From: Hellea sp.
GTDB lineage: Bacteria > Pseudomonadota > Alphaproteobacteria > Caulobacterales > Maricaulaceae
Direction of reading: 5' to 3'
NCBI GenBank assembly: GCA_020627655.1
Contig: JAHDGM010000014.1
Location: 1-57,511 of the forward strand
DNA: 57,511 nt
Shown: positions 1-8,206 of the stretch, piece after piece
Layout of the letters: each line of letters starts with the position of its first letter
Numbering within the stretch: position 1 is the stretch's first letter
Notes under the pieces: generated by a model
What the model was told of the DNA's origin: nothing
What the model saw: only the letters and a program-made list of their open reading frames with translations
Databases searched by the model: none
Program-made: the position numbers and the translations under genes

Positions 1-683
1 GTCGCAAGAGCTTCTGCGATTGGATAATAGCGATCACAGGGTTTACCGAAAAACTTTGAAATAAATACGATCTGGCGGTGAGAATTACGATCATTGGCTG
101 GGCGCTGCGGTTCATTCATAGAGCGATCCGTCCAAAGCTTCATGTTTAGATTGGCTTCGCAGCCAAGCCCGTCGGATCGCTTAAACATTAAATCATACTG
201 CGTGCTATCGCTGGTCTTTCGCCAACCATCACTTAAGAGCCTGCGTTCATATTGTTTAAAACTTTTAGCGTGCTCGCTAATTGGTTCAATTGGCATGAGT
301 TTTTCACAGGTGAACAACATAAAACCCCCACTCATAATCAATCCTTTTTGAACTTTTTGACATCCGTCGATAGGACCTGTTTGGGGGAGACGTTTAAGAT
401 CGATAATCCCGGCGAGTATGAGATCGCCTTTGGCTGCCGCCCGTTTCAGCGCAGCTTGTCTTCGTTTCTCGGCGATGCGCCTTTTCTTGGCGGCTGCAAT
501 TTTTTGATGTTTCTTGGATGCTATGAATTCTGCTTGAATGCGATAGTGGTAATCTTCATAGGGCCGCAATATCTGTACATTTTCAGTCTGCGACTGATGC
601 CATAATTGATCAAGGGCAATATGTTGATCACCCCCGTAACTGGCGGGTGATAACATGAATGAAAATAAAATGCTCTTTAACAT
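1..683 (-). CDS. Hypothetical exported protein, 3' end beyond window
   Basis: A minus-strand frame is open from an ATG at 683 to the left edge, so at least 227 residues are present and the C-terminus is missing. The first residues (MLKSILFSFMLSPASYG) look like a short signal peptide. Residues of about 55-87 are a basic, Ala/Lys/Arg-rich helix (repeated AAKKRR-like runs) that may be a coiled coil, followed by a globular part with several cysteines (about 106, 124, 175, 218) and aromatic residues. I do not recognise a family. It begins 40 bp after the end of trpB on the same strand, where trpA is usually found in alphaproteobacteria; it is not trpA. The frame has no internal stop over 680 bp, while plus-strand frames here are short, so I take it as real. 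Confidence 0.7.
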   Translation of the reverse strand, partial: MLKSILFSFMLSPASYGGDQHIALDQLWHQSQTENVQILRPYEDYHYRIQAEFIASKKHQKIAAAKKRRIAEKRRQAALKRAAAKGDLILAGIIDLKRLPQTGPIDGCQKVQKGLIMSGGFMLFTCEKLMPIEPISEHAKSFKQYERRLLSDGWRKTSDSTQYDLMFKRSDGLGCEANLNMKLWTDRSMNEPQRPANDRNSHRQIVFISKFFGKPCDRYYPIAEALA

Positions 684-723
684 GCATCTCTGACATAAAA
701 GTCACAGATTTAAAGATGTTTAA

Positions 724-1950
724 TTATCCATCTGTTCCGGCACTGATATTTTCGTCCAAAGCTTCGGCAATGGTGAAAATGTCTTTATCGCCGCGTCCTG
801 ACACATTTAAAACGATCACGCCGCCTGGGCCGATCTCTTTGGCCAGTTTGAGAGTTGCGGGGAGGGCATGACTGGATTCGAGTGCTGGCAGAATGCCTTC
901 GAGGCGGGCGCAGAGTTGAAAAGCTTCCAAGGCTTCATCATCTGTGGCGGATACATATTCCGCCCGGCCAATATCATGCAAATAAGCGTGTTCCGGGCCG
1001 ATACCAGGGTAATCAAGTCCAGCGGAGATTGAGTGGGCGTCATTGATCTGTCCGTGTTCATCCTGCAGCAAATATGTACGGTTTCCATGCAGGACGCCGG
1101 GTTTACCACCGGTCAGGCTGGCAGCGTGCAAGCCGGTGCCAATTCCGTGTCCAGCAGCCTCAACGCCAATCAACCGGACATTTTGATCTTCAATAAAAGG
1201 ATGGAAAATGCCCATGGCGTTAGAGCCGCCACCGATACAGGCGACGATCGCGTCGGGGAGGCGGCCTTCTTTTTCCAAAATTTGAGATTTCGTTTCCTCG
1301 CCAATGATTTTTTGAAAATCACGAACCATGGCGGGATAAGGGTGTGGTCCAGCAACTGTCCCGATACAGTAAAATGTGTCGCCCACATTAGTGACCCAGT
1401 CGCGTAGAGCTTCATTCATCGCGTCTTTAAGCGTGGCGGTGCCGCTCTCTACCGAGCGGACTTCAGCCCCTAAAAGCCGCATTCGGAATACATTGGGTTT
1501 TTGCCGGACAATATCGACCGCGCCCATATAGACAATACATTTCAGGCCAAAGCGGGCTGCGACAGTGGCGGTGGCCACGCCGTGCTGACCTGCGCCAGTT
1601 TCGGCAATGATCCGGGTCTTGCCCATGCGCCGCGCGAGCAATATCTGGCCCATGCAGTTATTGACTTTATGCGCTCCGGTATGGTTGAGTTCTTCGCGTT
1701 TGAAGTAAATTTTAGCGCCGCCTGCATGTTCGGATAAGCGCTCGGCGAAATAGAGAGGACTGGGACGACCCACATAATCATTCAAAAAATATTTCAGGTC
1801 TTTTTGAAATGCTGGATCAGCTTTGGCTTCGGCATAGGCCTTTTCCAGCTCCAGAATAGGGGGCATCAAAGTCTCGGCCACATAACGTCCGCCAAATGAT
1901 CCAAAGCGTCCGTTTTCATCCGGAAGATTTACATTAGCCTGTTTGCCCAT
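724..1950 (-). CDS. trpB: Tryptophan synthase beta subunit
   Basis: Catalyses the last step of tryptophan synthesis, joining indole and serine with pyridoxal phosphate. The 408-residue protein has the usual length. The opening [17 protein letters not shown], the PLP-lysine motif HTGAHKVNN (Lys95), the glycine-rich phosphate cup GGGSNAMG (about residues 239-246) and the C-terminal SGRGDKD are all present. Cytoplasmic; the partner is TrpA, whose gene is not in the window. In related bacteria trpF, trpB and trpA are neighbours; here trpF lies about 3.6 kb upstream behind unrelated genes and no trpA follows. The function is certain; the broken neighbourhood is the odd point. Confidence 0.97.
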   Translation of the reverse strand: MGKQANVNLPDENGRFGSFGGRYVAETLMPPILELEKAYAEAKADPAFQKDLKYFLNDYVGRPSPLYFAERLSEHAGGAKIYFKREELNHTGAHKVNNCMGQILLARRMGKTRIIAETGAGQHGVATATVAARFGLKCIVYMGAVDIVRQKPNVFRMRLLGAEVRSVESGTATLKDAMNEALRDWVTNVGDTFYCIGTVAGPHPYPAMVRDFQKIIGEETKSQILEKEGRLPDAIVACIGGGSNAMGIFHPFIEDQNVRLIGVEAAGHGIGTGLHAASLTGGKPGVLHGNRTYLLQDEHGQINDAHSISAGLDYPGIGPEHAYLHDIGRAEYVSATDDEALEAFQLCARLEGILPALESSHALPATLKLAKEIGPGGVIVLNVSGRGDKDIFTIAEALDENISAGTDG

Positions 1951-2026
1951 TTGGATACCTCTTGACTGAACGGAGGCTTTTAAATGGCTGTGATAGATTT
2001 AGCCAGACAAATTCTTAGGAAGTTTT

Positions 2027-2554
2027 TTAAGTGAGCTCAATTTCCAGTTCGAGATAGCGGTAATGCGCGATCTGACATGCCCATTGTAATAAAGTGTTTT
2101 GCAGGTCTGTGTTTTTATGGACTTTTTTTGAGAATTCGATGCAAAAAAGTCCACTTTTCCAGTTAAGGCCAAAAACAGGAAGGCTCAAACCATATCCAGT
2201 CGGATTTTCAAACAGACCATTGAGAAAGGTTTCGTGAGGGACAAAGCTAAAATAATCACGCCATTCGAAACTTTTCATCTGTTTTAATGTATAGTTTATG
2301 AGTGGATCTATCGTGCCTCCGAGGCCCAGCCTATAATTCTCCAAGTGGTTTTTTTGAATGCCCCAGGATGATTTTATCTTTGCAAAGATAGGACTATCCG
2401 AACTTTTATTTCCAAATTGTATGTACAAATATTTTTCGGCAGAAATTTTAGGAATCAAGCTAGCGAACAGGGTTTCCAGTTCAGCAATAGTAATGGAATT
2501 CTCACACGCATTTTTGAAGGCATGCATGTGTTTTATAAGGGTTTCTTCCTGCAC
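2027..2554 (-). CDS. LuxR-type autoinducer-binding domain protein without HTH
   Basis: A 175-residue protein resembling only the N-terminal signal-binding half of LuxR/TraR quorum-sensing regulators. Tyr74, Asp83-Pro84 and Trp98 keep the 9- and 15-residue spacing of the acyl-homoserine-lactone contact residues of that family (Y-x8-DP-x13-W), and a later stretch (TGYGLSLPVFGLNWKSGLF) matches the usual G-x-S-x-P-V-hydrophobic strand. The protein ends at residue 175 with no GerE-type helix-turn-helix, and the downstream 75 bp do not continue it. The start is a GTG at 2554, or an ATG at 2527; neither has a clear ribosome site. It diverges from a PAS-AraC regulator 120 bp away. Possible roles are signal sponge, or dominant-negative partner as described for the truncated TraR homologue TrlR. 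No luxI-like gene is visible. The family is my reading of motif spacing. Confidence 0.65.
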   Translation of the reverse strand: MQEETLIKHMHAFKNACENSITIAELETLFASLIPKISAEKYLYIQFGNKSSDSPIFAKIKSSWGIQKNHLENYRLGLGGTIDPLINYTLKQMKSFEWRDYFSFVPHETFLNGLFENPTGYGLSLPVFGLNWKSGLFCIEFSKKVHKNTDLQNTLLQWACQIAHYRYLELEIELT

Positions 2555-2674
2555 AGTATAATAGGCTTTCGCGACGATTCAGTTGTAAGTTAAAAGTTGA
2601 TTTGAGCAAAATTATGCCCAATATTCTTGGCGCATTCGTTAGAAATAACTTTATAATTCGTATAGAAAACAACC

Positions 2675-3403
2675 ATGCAAGACGAATTAGATATTAGAAG
2701 TTTAACGACCAATGTTGAACAGCTTTTCGATGATCTACACAACATTGTATTTTATATTAAAGATGTTGAGGGCCGCTACAGGCTTGTCAATAATTCTCTG
2801 GTACGCCGTTCTGGAAATGAGAGCAAATCGCAAACTTTAGGTAAGACACCTACGGAATTGATAGGGGCTAAAGATGGGAAAGTTTATGAAAAGCAGGACC
2901 AGAAATTATTCGAAACGGGTAAGCCGGTTCGAAATTGTCTTGAGCTACGCACTTATGCCAACGGATCTATGGGTTGGTGCCTAAGTCATAAATATCCGTT
3001 GCTAGGTAAAACGGGTGCAGTCATTGGATTAATGGGCATTACCGTTGATTTAAATATGCCAGATAATACGGGCAGGGATTATTTGGATTTGTCCGAGGCT
3101 ATACAGCATATCCAGGCCAATCTATCGGAAAAACCGACAGTTCAAAAAATGGCAAAAATAGCCCATATGTCAGTCTATCAGCTGGACAAGAAAATGCGCC
3201 AAATATTTAATCTGACGGCAGGGCAATGGATCATACAACAGCGAATTGATCGAGCGTGTGGCTTGTTAATTGAAACAGAACATCCTCTATCAAGTGTCGC
3301 CATGGAAATAGGGTATTCTGACCAAAGTGCCTTTGCGCGTCAATTCAAACTTACAACCGGCATGACACCAGGCCAGTTTCGAAAAAGCCGTAAGCGTTCA
3401 TAA
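2675..3403 (+). CDS. PAS domain-containing AraC-family transcriptional regulator
   Basis: A 242-residue one-component regulator. Residues of about 10-125 form a PAS-like sensor (NIVFYIKDVEGRYRLVNN and, later, GAVIGLMGITVDL). Residues of about 140-240 are an AraC/XylS helix-turn-helix pair: KMAKIAHMSVYQLDKKMRQIF is the first HTH, and VAMEIGYSDQSAFARQFK followed by GMTPGQFRK is the well-conserved second one. The PAS ligand is unknown. It diverges from the HTH-less LuxR-like gene and ends 19 bp from the converging molybdopterin oxidoreductase gene, so these three form a compact block inside the trp region. The target is not evident; the neighbouring divergent promoter is the obvious candidate. 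Confidence 0.85.
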   Translation: MQDELDIRSLTTNVEQLFDDLHNIVFYIKDVEGRYRLVNNSLVRRSGNESKSQTLGKTPTELIGAKDGKVYEKQDQKLFETGKPVRNCLELRTYANGSMGWCLSHKYPLLGKTGAVIGLMGITVDLNMPDNTGRDYLDLSEAIQHIQANLSEKPTVQKMAKIAHMSVYQLDKKMRQIFNLTAGQWIIQQRIDRACGLLIETEHPLSSVAMEIGYSDQSAFARQFKLTTGMTPGQFRKSRKRS

Positions 3404-3422
3404 CTGGAAGTTTGAATAAAGT

Positions 3423-5498
3423 TTAGACTCGTTCCACATTCACAGGCACACCATTAAGCACGGCATTTCCTGACAATTTATCCACGATGTTTGGATCTGT
3501 CAGATCGTTAATAGAAACGCCAGGGCGTTCATTGGCAACGGAGAGTTTCACCCCTTTTTTACCGTGACCATAGCCGTGCGGAATAGAAATTACGCCGGGC
3601 ATAAGATCATCTGTGATTTCGGTTTCGAGTTCTACAGAGCCAATGCTGTTAAACACACGGGCCATAAATCCGTCGGCAAGACCAAGCGTTGCGGCGCTAT
3701 CAGGATGGATCATCATAGTACAGCGGTTAGGCCCTTTGATCAGGCGACGACTATTATGCAGCCAGCTATTATTTGAGCGAACATGGCGCCGGCCAATGAG
3801 TAGAAAGTTTCCAGTATGGGCGGCTGCAAGACTTTGTTCAAAATTATCCAGATCGGATCTGATGGCGTCCGGCATACATTCAATTTTGCCATGATCAGTT
3901 TTCAGGCGTTCGGGAAGCCGGGGTTTAAGCTGACCCATATCATAACCATTATCATGACGGGCAATTTCATCGAGAGTAATTTCGACGGGACCGACTTTAA
4001 TAGCTTCGGCGAGCATTTCCCTAGGTTCTATTTTTGGATCAGGCTGCGCGCCGTTTAGCGTTTTTATGGCTGAGGTTAGGCTGTGCAGAATTTCCCAGTC
4101 AGCCTTATCGCCGTTTTTAGGAAAAAGCGCTTCTGAATAAGAGGCGTAATTGCGAATGGATAGAGGTGCGAAAAACAGATTATAGTGATCATTTTGCAGT
4201 GGTCCGCAGGGCGGTAGGATATAATCGGCGTTCAGGCTTGTTTCGGTAATATACATATCCACTGAAACCATCAGATCCAGGCTTTCCATAGCTTTGCCAA
4301 TATGCTGACCACCAGGTGCGGATAAAACGGGATTGCCAGCTATCGTGATCAGTGCGCCGATCTGACCTTCACCAGGCGTGGTCATTTCGGCCGCGAGTTC
4401 GGCACTGGGTAATTCACCTAAAACTTCGGGCGATCCTTTTAGCCGGGTGGCATAACGTCCATAGGAACCAGTGCCGCTGCGCTCCACTGGATCGAATAAA
4501 GCAGCGGGGAACATGGTTCCGCCGATCCGATCGACATTGCCCGTGGCGATATTGATCATTTGTATCAAATATTGGTTGAGCGTTCCAAAGCGAACAACAG
4601 AGACGCCCATACGTCCGTAAATGGCAGCGGGCTGACCACTGCCAAGTTCGGCGGCCATTTCGTCAATTGCGTTTTGCGCGACGCCGCAATGTTCTGTCAA
4701 AGCCTCAGAGCTGAAACTTTCAAGACGTGTTAACAAGTCTGGCCAGTTGGCAAGCATGGGTTCCAGCCGTCCGGGCTTGATGAGGTTCTGCGCCTTAAGA
4801 GACTTTAAAATAGCCAAAAATAAGGCGGTGTCTGTACCGGGCCGTACAAAGTGATGTGCATCGGCGATTTTTGCTGTTTCTGTGCGGCGGGGATCAATAA
4901 CAACTAGCTTGCCGCCCCGTTCCTGCAAGCGTTTAACCCGGTTTCTAAAATTAGGCACTGTCCAGATAGAGCCATTAGACGCCATAGGGTTGCCACCCAC
5001 TATGATCAGGTATTTTGTCCGGTCAATGTCTGGTACCGGATACATGGCGTTGTGGCCGTAAACCCATTTTTGGGCAATCATATGGGGAATTTGATCGAGC
5101 GTCGTCGCTGAATAAATGCCTTTGCTGCCCCACATTTTAAGAAAGCTGCGCATATAAAAATTTGTGGCATAATTATGGGCGTTGGGATTTCCCAGATAAA
5201 CAGCTGGGACTTTAGGGCCTGCTTTTATGATTTCCAGTTTTTCTGCTATTTCGCGAAAGGCCTGATCCCAGCTGATTTCCTGCCACTTACCGTCAACTTT
5301 TTTGATGGGCTTTTTAAGGCGGTCCGGATCGTTCTGAATATCTGGAATGGCCGTGGCTTTCGGGCAGATATAGCCTTCGGATAATACGTGATCCGGATTG
5401 CCTTTGACAGATGTGACCTCACCATTTTTGACTGTCATGAGCACGCCGCAATTAGCTTCGCATATGTGACAAGTTCGGGCGTGGATAAATTCGGTCAT
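3423..5498 (-). CDS. Molybdopterin-dependent oxidoreductase, cytoplasmic
   Basis: A 691-residue catalytic subunit of the DMSO-reductase superfamily. The N-terminus carries a [4Fe-4S] motif (Cys10, Cys13, Cys17, Cys45), followed by bis-MGD binding segments (IVGGNPMASNGSIW, VVIDPRRTETAKIADAHHFVRPGTD, AIYGRMGVSVVRFG) and a C-terminal dinucleotide-binding barrel (LIGRRHVRSNNSWLHN, ISIPHGYGHG). No twin-arginine signal precedes the Fe-S motif, so it should act in the cytoplasm. It belongs to the group often labelled thiosulfate/polysulfide-reductase-like or simply molybdopterin oxidoreductase; the substrate is unknown and no electron-transfer subunit lies beside it. A strong ribosome site (AAGGAG) precedes the ATG. 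It sits between trpF (54 bp upstream) and the regulator pair. Confidence 0.9.
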   Translation of the reverse strand: MTEFIHARTCHICEANCGVLMTVKNGEVTSVKGNPDHVLSEGYICPKATAIPDIQNDPDRLKKPIKKVDGKWQEISWDQAFREIAEKLEIIKAGPKVPAVYLGNPNAHNYATNFYMRSFLKMWGSKGIYSATTLDQIPHMIAQKWVYGHNAMYPVPDIDRTKYLIIVGGNPMASNGSIWTVPNFRNRVKRLQERGGKLVVIDPRRTETAKIADAHHFVRPGTDTALFLAILKSLKAQNLIKPGRLEPMLANWPDLLTRLESFSSEALTEHCGVAQNAIDEMAAELGSGQPAAIYGRMGVSVVRFGTLNQYLIQMINIATGNVDRIGGTMFPAALFDPVERSGTGSYGRYATRLKGSPEVLGELPSAELAAEMTTPGEGQIGALITIAGNPVLSAPGGQHIGKAMESLDLMVSVDMYITETSLNADYILPPCGPLQNDHYNLFFAPLSIRNYASYSEALFPKNGDKADWEILHSLTSAIKTLNGAQPDPKIEPREMLAEAIKVGPVEITLDEIARHDNGYDMGQLKPRLPERLKTDHGKIECMPDAIRSDLDNFEQSLAAAHTGNFLLIGRRHVRSNNSWLHNSRRLIKGPNRCTMMIHPDSAATLGLADGFMARVFNSIGSVELETEITDDLMPGVISIPHGYGHGKKGVKLSVANERPGVSINDLTDPNIVDKLSGNAVLNGVPVNVERV

Positions 5499-5551
5499 GC
5501 TAACTCCTTGCCGGAAGTTTAAACAAGCTATGAGGCGTTATGCAATTAATT

Positions 5552-6187
5552 TCATAATTTTACTTGCTGGATCAAGGATCTGATTTTGTCGGAGTCTTTA
5601 ATGCCTGGAGCACTTTCAACTCCAGAGCTTACATCAAGTATGGGCGCGCCGGTCGCCATAGCCTGTTTTATATTATTTGGATTTATACCACCGGCCAAAA
5701 GATATGATTTCGGTAGAGGTGCGCCCTTTAAAATATTCCAGTTAAAGCTCAGGCCATGACCGCCCCGCGCGCTTTCGGGTTTAGGTGGTTTGGCATCAAA
5801 GAGTAACATATCCGAAAATCCAGCAAAACTCATGGCCGCGATAATATCAGCACGAGTCGAGATAGGTAGGGCTTTAATTGTTTTCACGCCGTAGCGTGTT
5901 GCAATGCGGGCGATGTGATCGGCCGTCTCATCTCCATGAAACTGGATATAGTCCGGTTGCATGTCTGTTATAATTTTTGCGATCATATCATCACTAGCAT
6001 TTACGGTGACTGCCACGCGCGGGATAATGTCTTTAGCAGGTAAAGAGAGCTTGGCGGCCTCATTGATTGATAATCTGCGCTTGCTTTTAGCCTCAACGAT
6101 AAATCCCAGATAATCGGCGCCATATAGAATAGCGGCTTCGACATCTTGAGCTCTGGTAAGACCGCATATTTTGACCTGAGTTGTCAT
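5552..6187 (-). CDS. trpF: Phosphoribosylanthranilate isomerase
   Basis: Converts phosphoribosylanthranilate to CdRP, the third step of tryptophan synthesis. The 211-residue (beta/alpha)8 barrel starts VKICGLTRAQD, with the catalytic Cys of the KICG motif, and continues with YIQFHGDE, LLFDAKPPK and LLAGGINPNNIKQA, ending LDVSSGVESAPGIKD, all typical of TrpF, including the Asp in FDAK and the phosphate-binding SGVE. Cytoplasmic. It is the first trp gene here in transcription order, but a 2-kb oxidoreductase gene and two regulators separate it from trpB. It may be co-transcribed with the downstream oxidoreductase (54 bp apart). Confidence 0.96.
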   Translation of the reverse strand: MTTQVKICGLTRAQDVEAAILYGADYLGFIVEAKSKRRLSINEAAKLSLPAKDIIPRVAVTVNASDDMIAKIITDMQPDYIQFHGDETADHIARIATRYGVKTIKALPISTRADIIAAMSFAGFSDMLLFDAKPPKPESARGGHGLSFNWNILKGAPLPKSYLLAGGINPNNIKQAMATGAPILDVSSGVESAPGIKDSDKIRSLIQQVKL

Positions 6188-6252
6188 GCCTTACCCTAGC
6201 GCGCCTATATAGGGGCGCAAGTGAAATAGGCGGGCCCTACTCAGATTTGACT

Positions 6253-6705
6253 TTATGTCTCGCAATAAGCTTTGATGTTGTTCAGAACAGTCCTCCAGCC
6301 AGTAATACAGCCATTATAATAATCATCGGCAACCTGATCATCTGGAATGCCTGTTTGCAGAACCTCCAAGATTGTAAACTCGCCTTGTTGGGCCATGGTG
6401 AAATGTGCGTCCAGCTTGGCCTCAAATGGCAGGTCGCCAAATTTGGATTGATAGGATTGATAATGAAGGCTTAGAGCGCGGGCCGGCTCAAACCGCGTAA
6501 TCAAAGTTTTGGTGAGATAATCAGGATTATCTTTATCGCTACCCCAGCTAATGGCCAGAAAGCCATCGGTTTCCGGCATGATAATAACCTGATTAGCTTC
6601 CCACCAGTCCTGTATGGCTGACGGCGTGATGAGGGCTTTAAATACGGTTTCAGCTGTAGCGGAAATGGAAACAGAGTCTTTTATGTTTCGCGTCATGGCC
6701 GCCAT
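6253..6705 (-). CDS. SRPBCC (AHSA1-like) domain protein
   Basis: A 150-residue protein of the START/SRPBCC ligand-binding fold, AHSA1-like subgroup. It opens with IKDSVSISATAETVFKALITPSAIQDWW, a common start of this family, has the aromatic middle LHYQSYQSKF and ends with a long helix CITGWRTVLNNIKAYCE. No catalytic residues can be named; members bind hydrophobic ligands in a helix-grip cavity. Cytoplasmic. Start may be the ATG at 6705 or the one at 6696. It lies 65 bp upstream of trpF on the same strand. Confidence 0.8.
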   Translation of the reverse strand: MAAMTRNIKDSVSISATAETVFKALITPSAIQDWWEANQVIIMPETDGFLAISWGSDKDNPDYLTKTLITRFEPARALSLHYQSYQSKFGDLPFEAKLDAHFTMAQQGEFTILEVLQTGIPDDQVADDYYNGCITGWRTVLNNIKAYCET

Positions 6706-6766
6706 TATATTCTGAGGGATGTATTAAACAAGCGGATTGTCGGAATTTGGCTTTCCCAAATAAAAT

Positions 6767-6809
6767 GCGGCGCCGTGCGAGGGAGGGGGGCTGTTACACG
6801 GCGCCGCTG
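6767..6809 (-). terminator. Hairpin terminator downstream of hsp20
   Basis: An 11-bp perfect inverted repeat (GCGGCGCCGTG at 6767-6777 and its complement at 6799-6809) encloses a 21-nt purine-rich loop. Read on the minus strand the stem is followed by ATTTTATTT, so it most likely ends the small heat-shock transcript that stops at 6865. Confidence 0.6.
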
Positions 6810-6864
6810 TCGAAGCGGATCTAGTCCCAGGGGAGAGGACGTTTCATCTACGCTTGACCTCTAT

Positions 6865-7350
6865 TTAGGCAGCTTTTGGTTTTCTGGAAGATTTCTGTTC
6901 GATTAATTTTCCGTCATCTTGGCCGCCTATATTGATCTTGCGGGGCTTTAAAGCCTCAGGCAATTCACGTTTCAGTGATATTACCAACAGACCGTTCTTT
7001 AAATCGGCACCTTCTACAAAGACGTGATCGGCCAATTGGAAGCGGCGTTCAAACCCGCGTTCTGCAATTCCGCGATGTAACCAGGTTGTGCCATCGTCAT
7101 TATCGGCGGTTTTTTCCTTGCGGCCTGTCACGGTCAAGACATTTTGATGGCTTTCAATATCAAGCTCATCTTGTGCAAACCCAGCAACGGCCAGCTCTAT
7201 ACGGTAGGTGTCTTCGTCGATTTGAGCGACATTATAGGGCGGATAAGTGGTGCCGTTGTCGACGGATTGAGTGGCAGCGTCGATAAGACTGGCCATACGG
7301 TCAAATCCAACAAAAGATCGGTATAATGGTGAAAAATCGTAAGTTCTCAT
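6865..7350 (-). CDS. Small heat-shock protein, Hsp20/IbpA family
   Basis: An ATP-independent holdase chaperone that binds unfolding proteins in the cytoplasm. The alpha-crystallin domain spans about residues 35-135 (YRIELAVAGFAQDELDIESHQNVLTVTGRK, then GIAERGFERRFQLADHVFVEGADLKNGLLVISLKRELPE), with the tail IXI-like KPRKINI. The start MRTYDFSPLYRSFVGFDRM at 7350 is the family's standard opening and has an AAGGA ribosome site 7 nt upstream; an in-frame TTG at 7371 lies inside the leader hairpin and is not the start. Heat control is suggested by a sigma-32-like promoter and a ROSE-like hairpin on the ribosome site, listed separately. Confidence 0.95.
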   Translation of the reverse strand: MRTYDFSPLYRSFVGFDRMASLIDAATQSVDNGTTYPPYNVAQIDEDTYRIELAVAGFAQDELDIESHQNVLTVTGRKEKTADNDDGTTWLHRGIAERGFERRFQLADHVFVEGADLKNGLLVISLKRELPEALKPRKINIGGQDDGKLIEQKSSRKPKAA

Positions 7351-7356
7351 TTTTAC

Positions 7357-7371
7357 ATCCTTAAAAAGCAA
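7357..7371 (-). promoter_or_regulatory. Candidate ROSE-like RNA thermometer hairpin
   Basis: On the minus strand the leader just before the hsp20 ATG reads UUGCUUUUUAAGGAU. The strand UUGCUU can fold onto the ribosome site AAGGAU with a 3-nt loop, leaving a G-G and a U-U mismatch. That arrangement (U-U/C-G-C-U opposite the Shine-Dalgarno with a G opposite G) is the known signature of ROSE thermometers upstream of alphaproteobacterial small heat-shock genes. The rest of the leader (7372-7442) is GC-rich and can form another stem (GGCGGTGCC region). Confidence 0.55.
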
Positions 7372-7442
7372 TGTTGTTGTTATGGATCCTCATCTTGAGC
7401 GATCCGGTTTAACCAACGGCCCGAAAGGCACCGCCGGGAATC

Positions 7443-7472
7443 ATAGGTAGGAAGTCTGTTTTCCGTTTCAAG
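7443..7472 (-). promoter_or_regulatory. Candidate sigma-32-type heat-shock promoter
   Basis: On the minus strand CTTGAAAC (7465-7472) matches the -35 element of RpoH promoters; after 14 nt the -10 region is CTACCTAT (7443-7450), a partial match to CCCCATNT. Transcription would begin near 7435, giving a leader of about 85 nt that includes the thermometer hairpin. Confidence 0.45.
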
Positions 7473-7559
7473 AGCTGCGCTGTTTGCCAAATCTTTAAGG
7501 ATTATTAACTGTGAATTCGGACAGTAGGGGCTATCTTTACGGGAGTTATGGAGAGCCGC

Positions 7560-8177
7560 ATGAAAGCCTTGAAAACCACAGCCTTGTCATTGCTTTTGGG
7601 TCTGGCCCTTACGGCGTGCAGCACTACAAAGAATAATCCTACAACCCACACCCAAATACAAGATCGTCATAATCAGGCTGTTCAAAATGGCGGGGATAGT
7701 TATTCAGATGGTGAGCTTGTATCGGCTATTTCCACGCATTTGGGCGTTACGGCAGAGTCTGCAGCGACCACCATAGAGCGTCTGTTTAAAGATCGCGGAC
7801 GCCCAGTTGGATATATTACGGGTGAAGAAGGCGGAGGCGCTATTGGTGTCGGGCTGCGATATGGCAAAGGTACACTCTGGATGAAAAACGGCCAGACGCG
7901 GAAAGTGTATTGGCAGGGTCCAACCGTTGGCTTTGATCTGGGAGCAGACGCTTCAAAAGTTTTTACACTTGTTTATGACTTGCAAAATCCTGATTTTATT
8001 TACCGGCGTTATCCCGGCGTTGACGGGAGTGCTTATCTTGTGGCCGGTATGGCTGTGAATTATCAGAGGGCAAACGGGGTTACACTTGCCCCGATCCGGA
8101 CAGGCGTAGGTGTAAGATTAGGCGCTAAGGTTGGGTATACGAGTTATACAAAGAAACGAAATTACATCCCGTTTTAG
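7560..8177 (+). CDS. EipA-like (DUF1134) envelope lipoprotein
   Basis: A member of the alphaproteobacterial DUF1134/EipA family, known in Brucella and Caulobacter for cell-envelope integrity. From the ATG at 7560 (MKALKTTALSLLLGLALTACS) the protein is 205 residues with a lipobox LTAC, so this copy appears to be a lipoprotein, whereas many EipA proteins have an ordinary signal peptide. The domain is clear: GGGAIGVGLRYGKGTLWMKN, VYWQGPTVGFDLGADASKVF, YRRYPGVDGSAYLVAGMAVNY and LAPIRTGVGVRLGAKVGYTSY. It probably works in the periplasm on peptidoglycan or outer-membrane homeostasis. An alternative start at 7548 would only add four residues ahead of the signal. Confidence 0.9.
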   Translation: MKALKTTALSLLLGLALTACSTTKNNPTTHTQIQDRHNQAVQNGGDSYSDGELVSAISTHLGVTAESAATTIERLFKDRGRPVGYITGEEGGGAIGVGLRYGKGTLWMKNGQTRKVYWQGPTVGFDLGADASKVFTLVYDLQNPDFIYRRYPGVDGSAYLVAGMAVNYQRANGVTLAPIRTGVGVRLGAKVGYTSYTKKRNYIPF

Positions 8178-8206
8178 AAGAGCTGTTTTAGATTTCTATC
8201 TGTCCT

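Noticed and set aside
94-605. Two overlapping plus-strand frames at the left edge
   Set aside because: They lie opposite a single long minus-strand frame (1-683) that begins with a signal-like sequence; the plus frames have no recognisable features.
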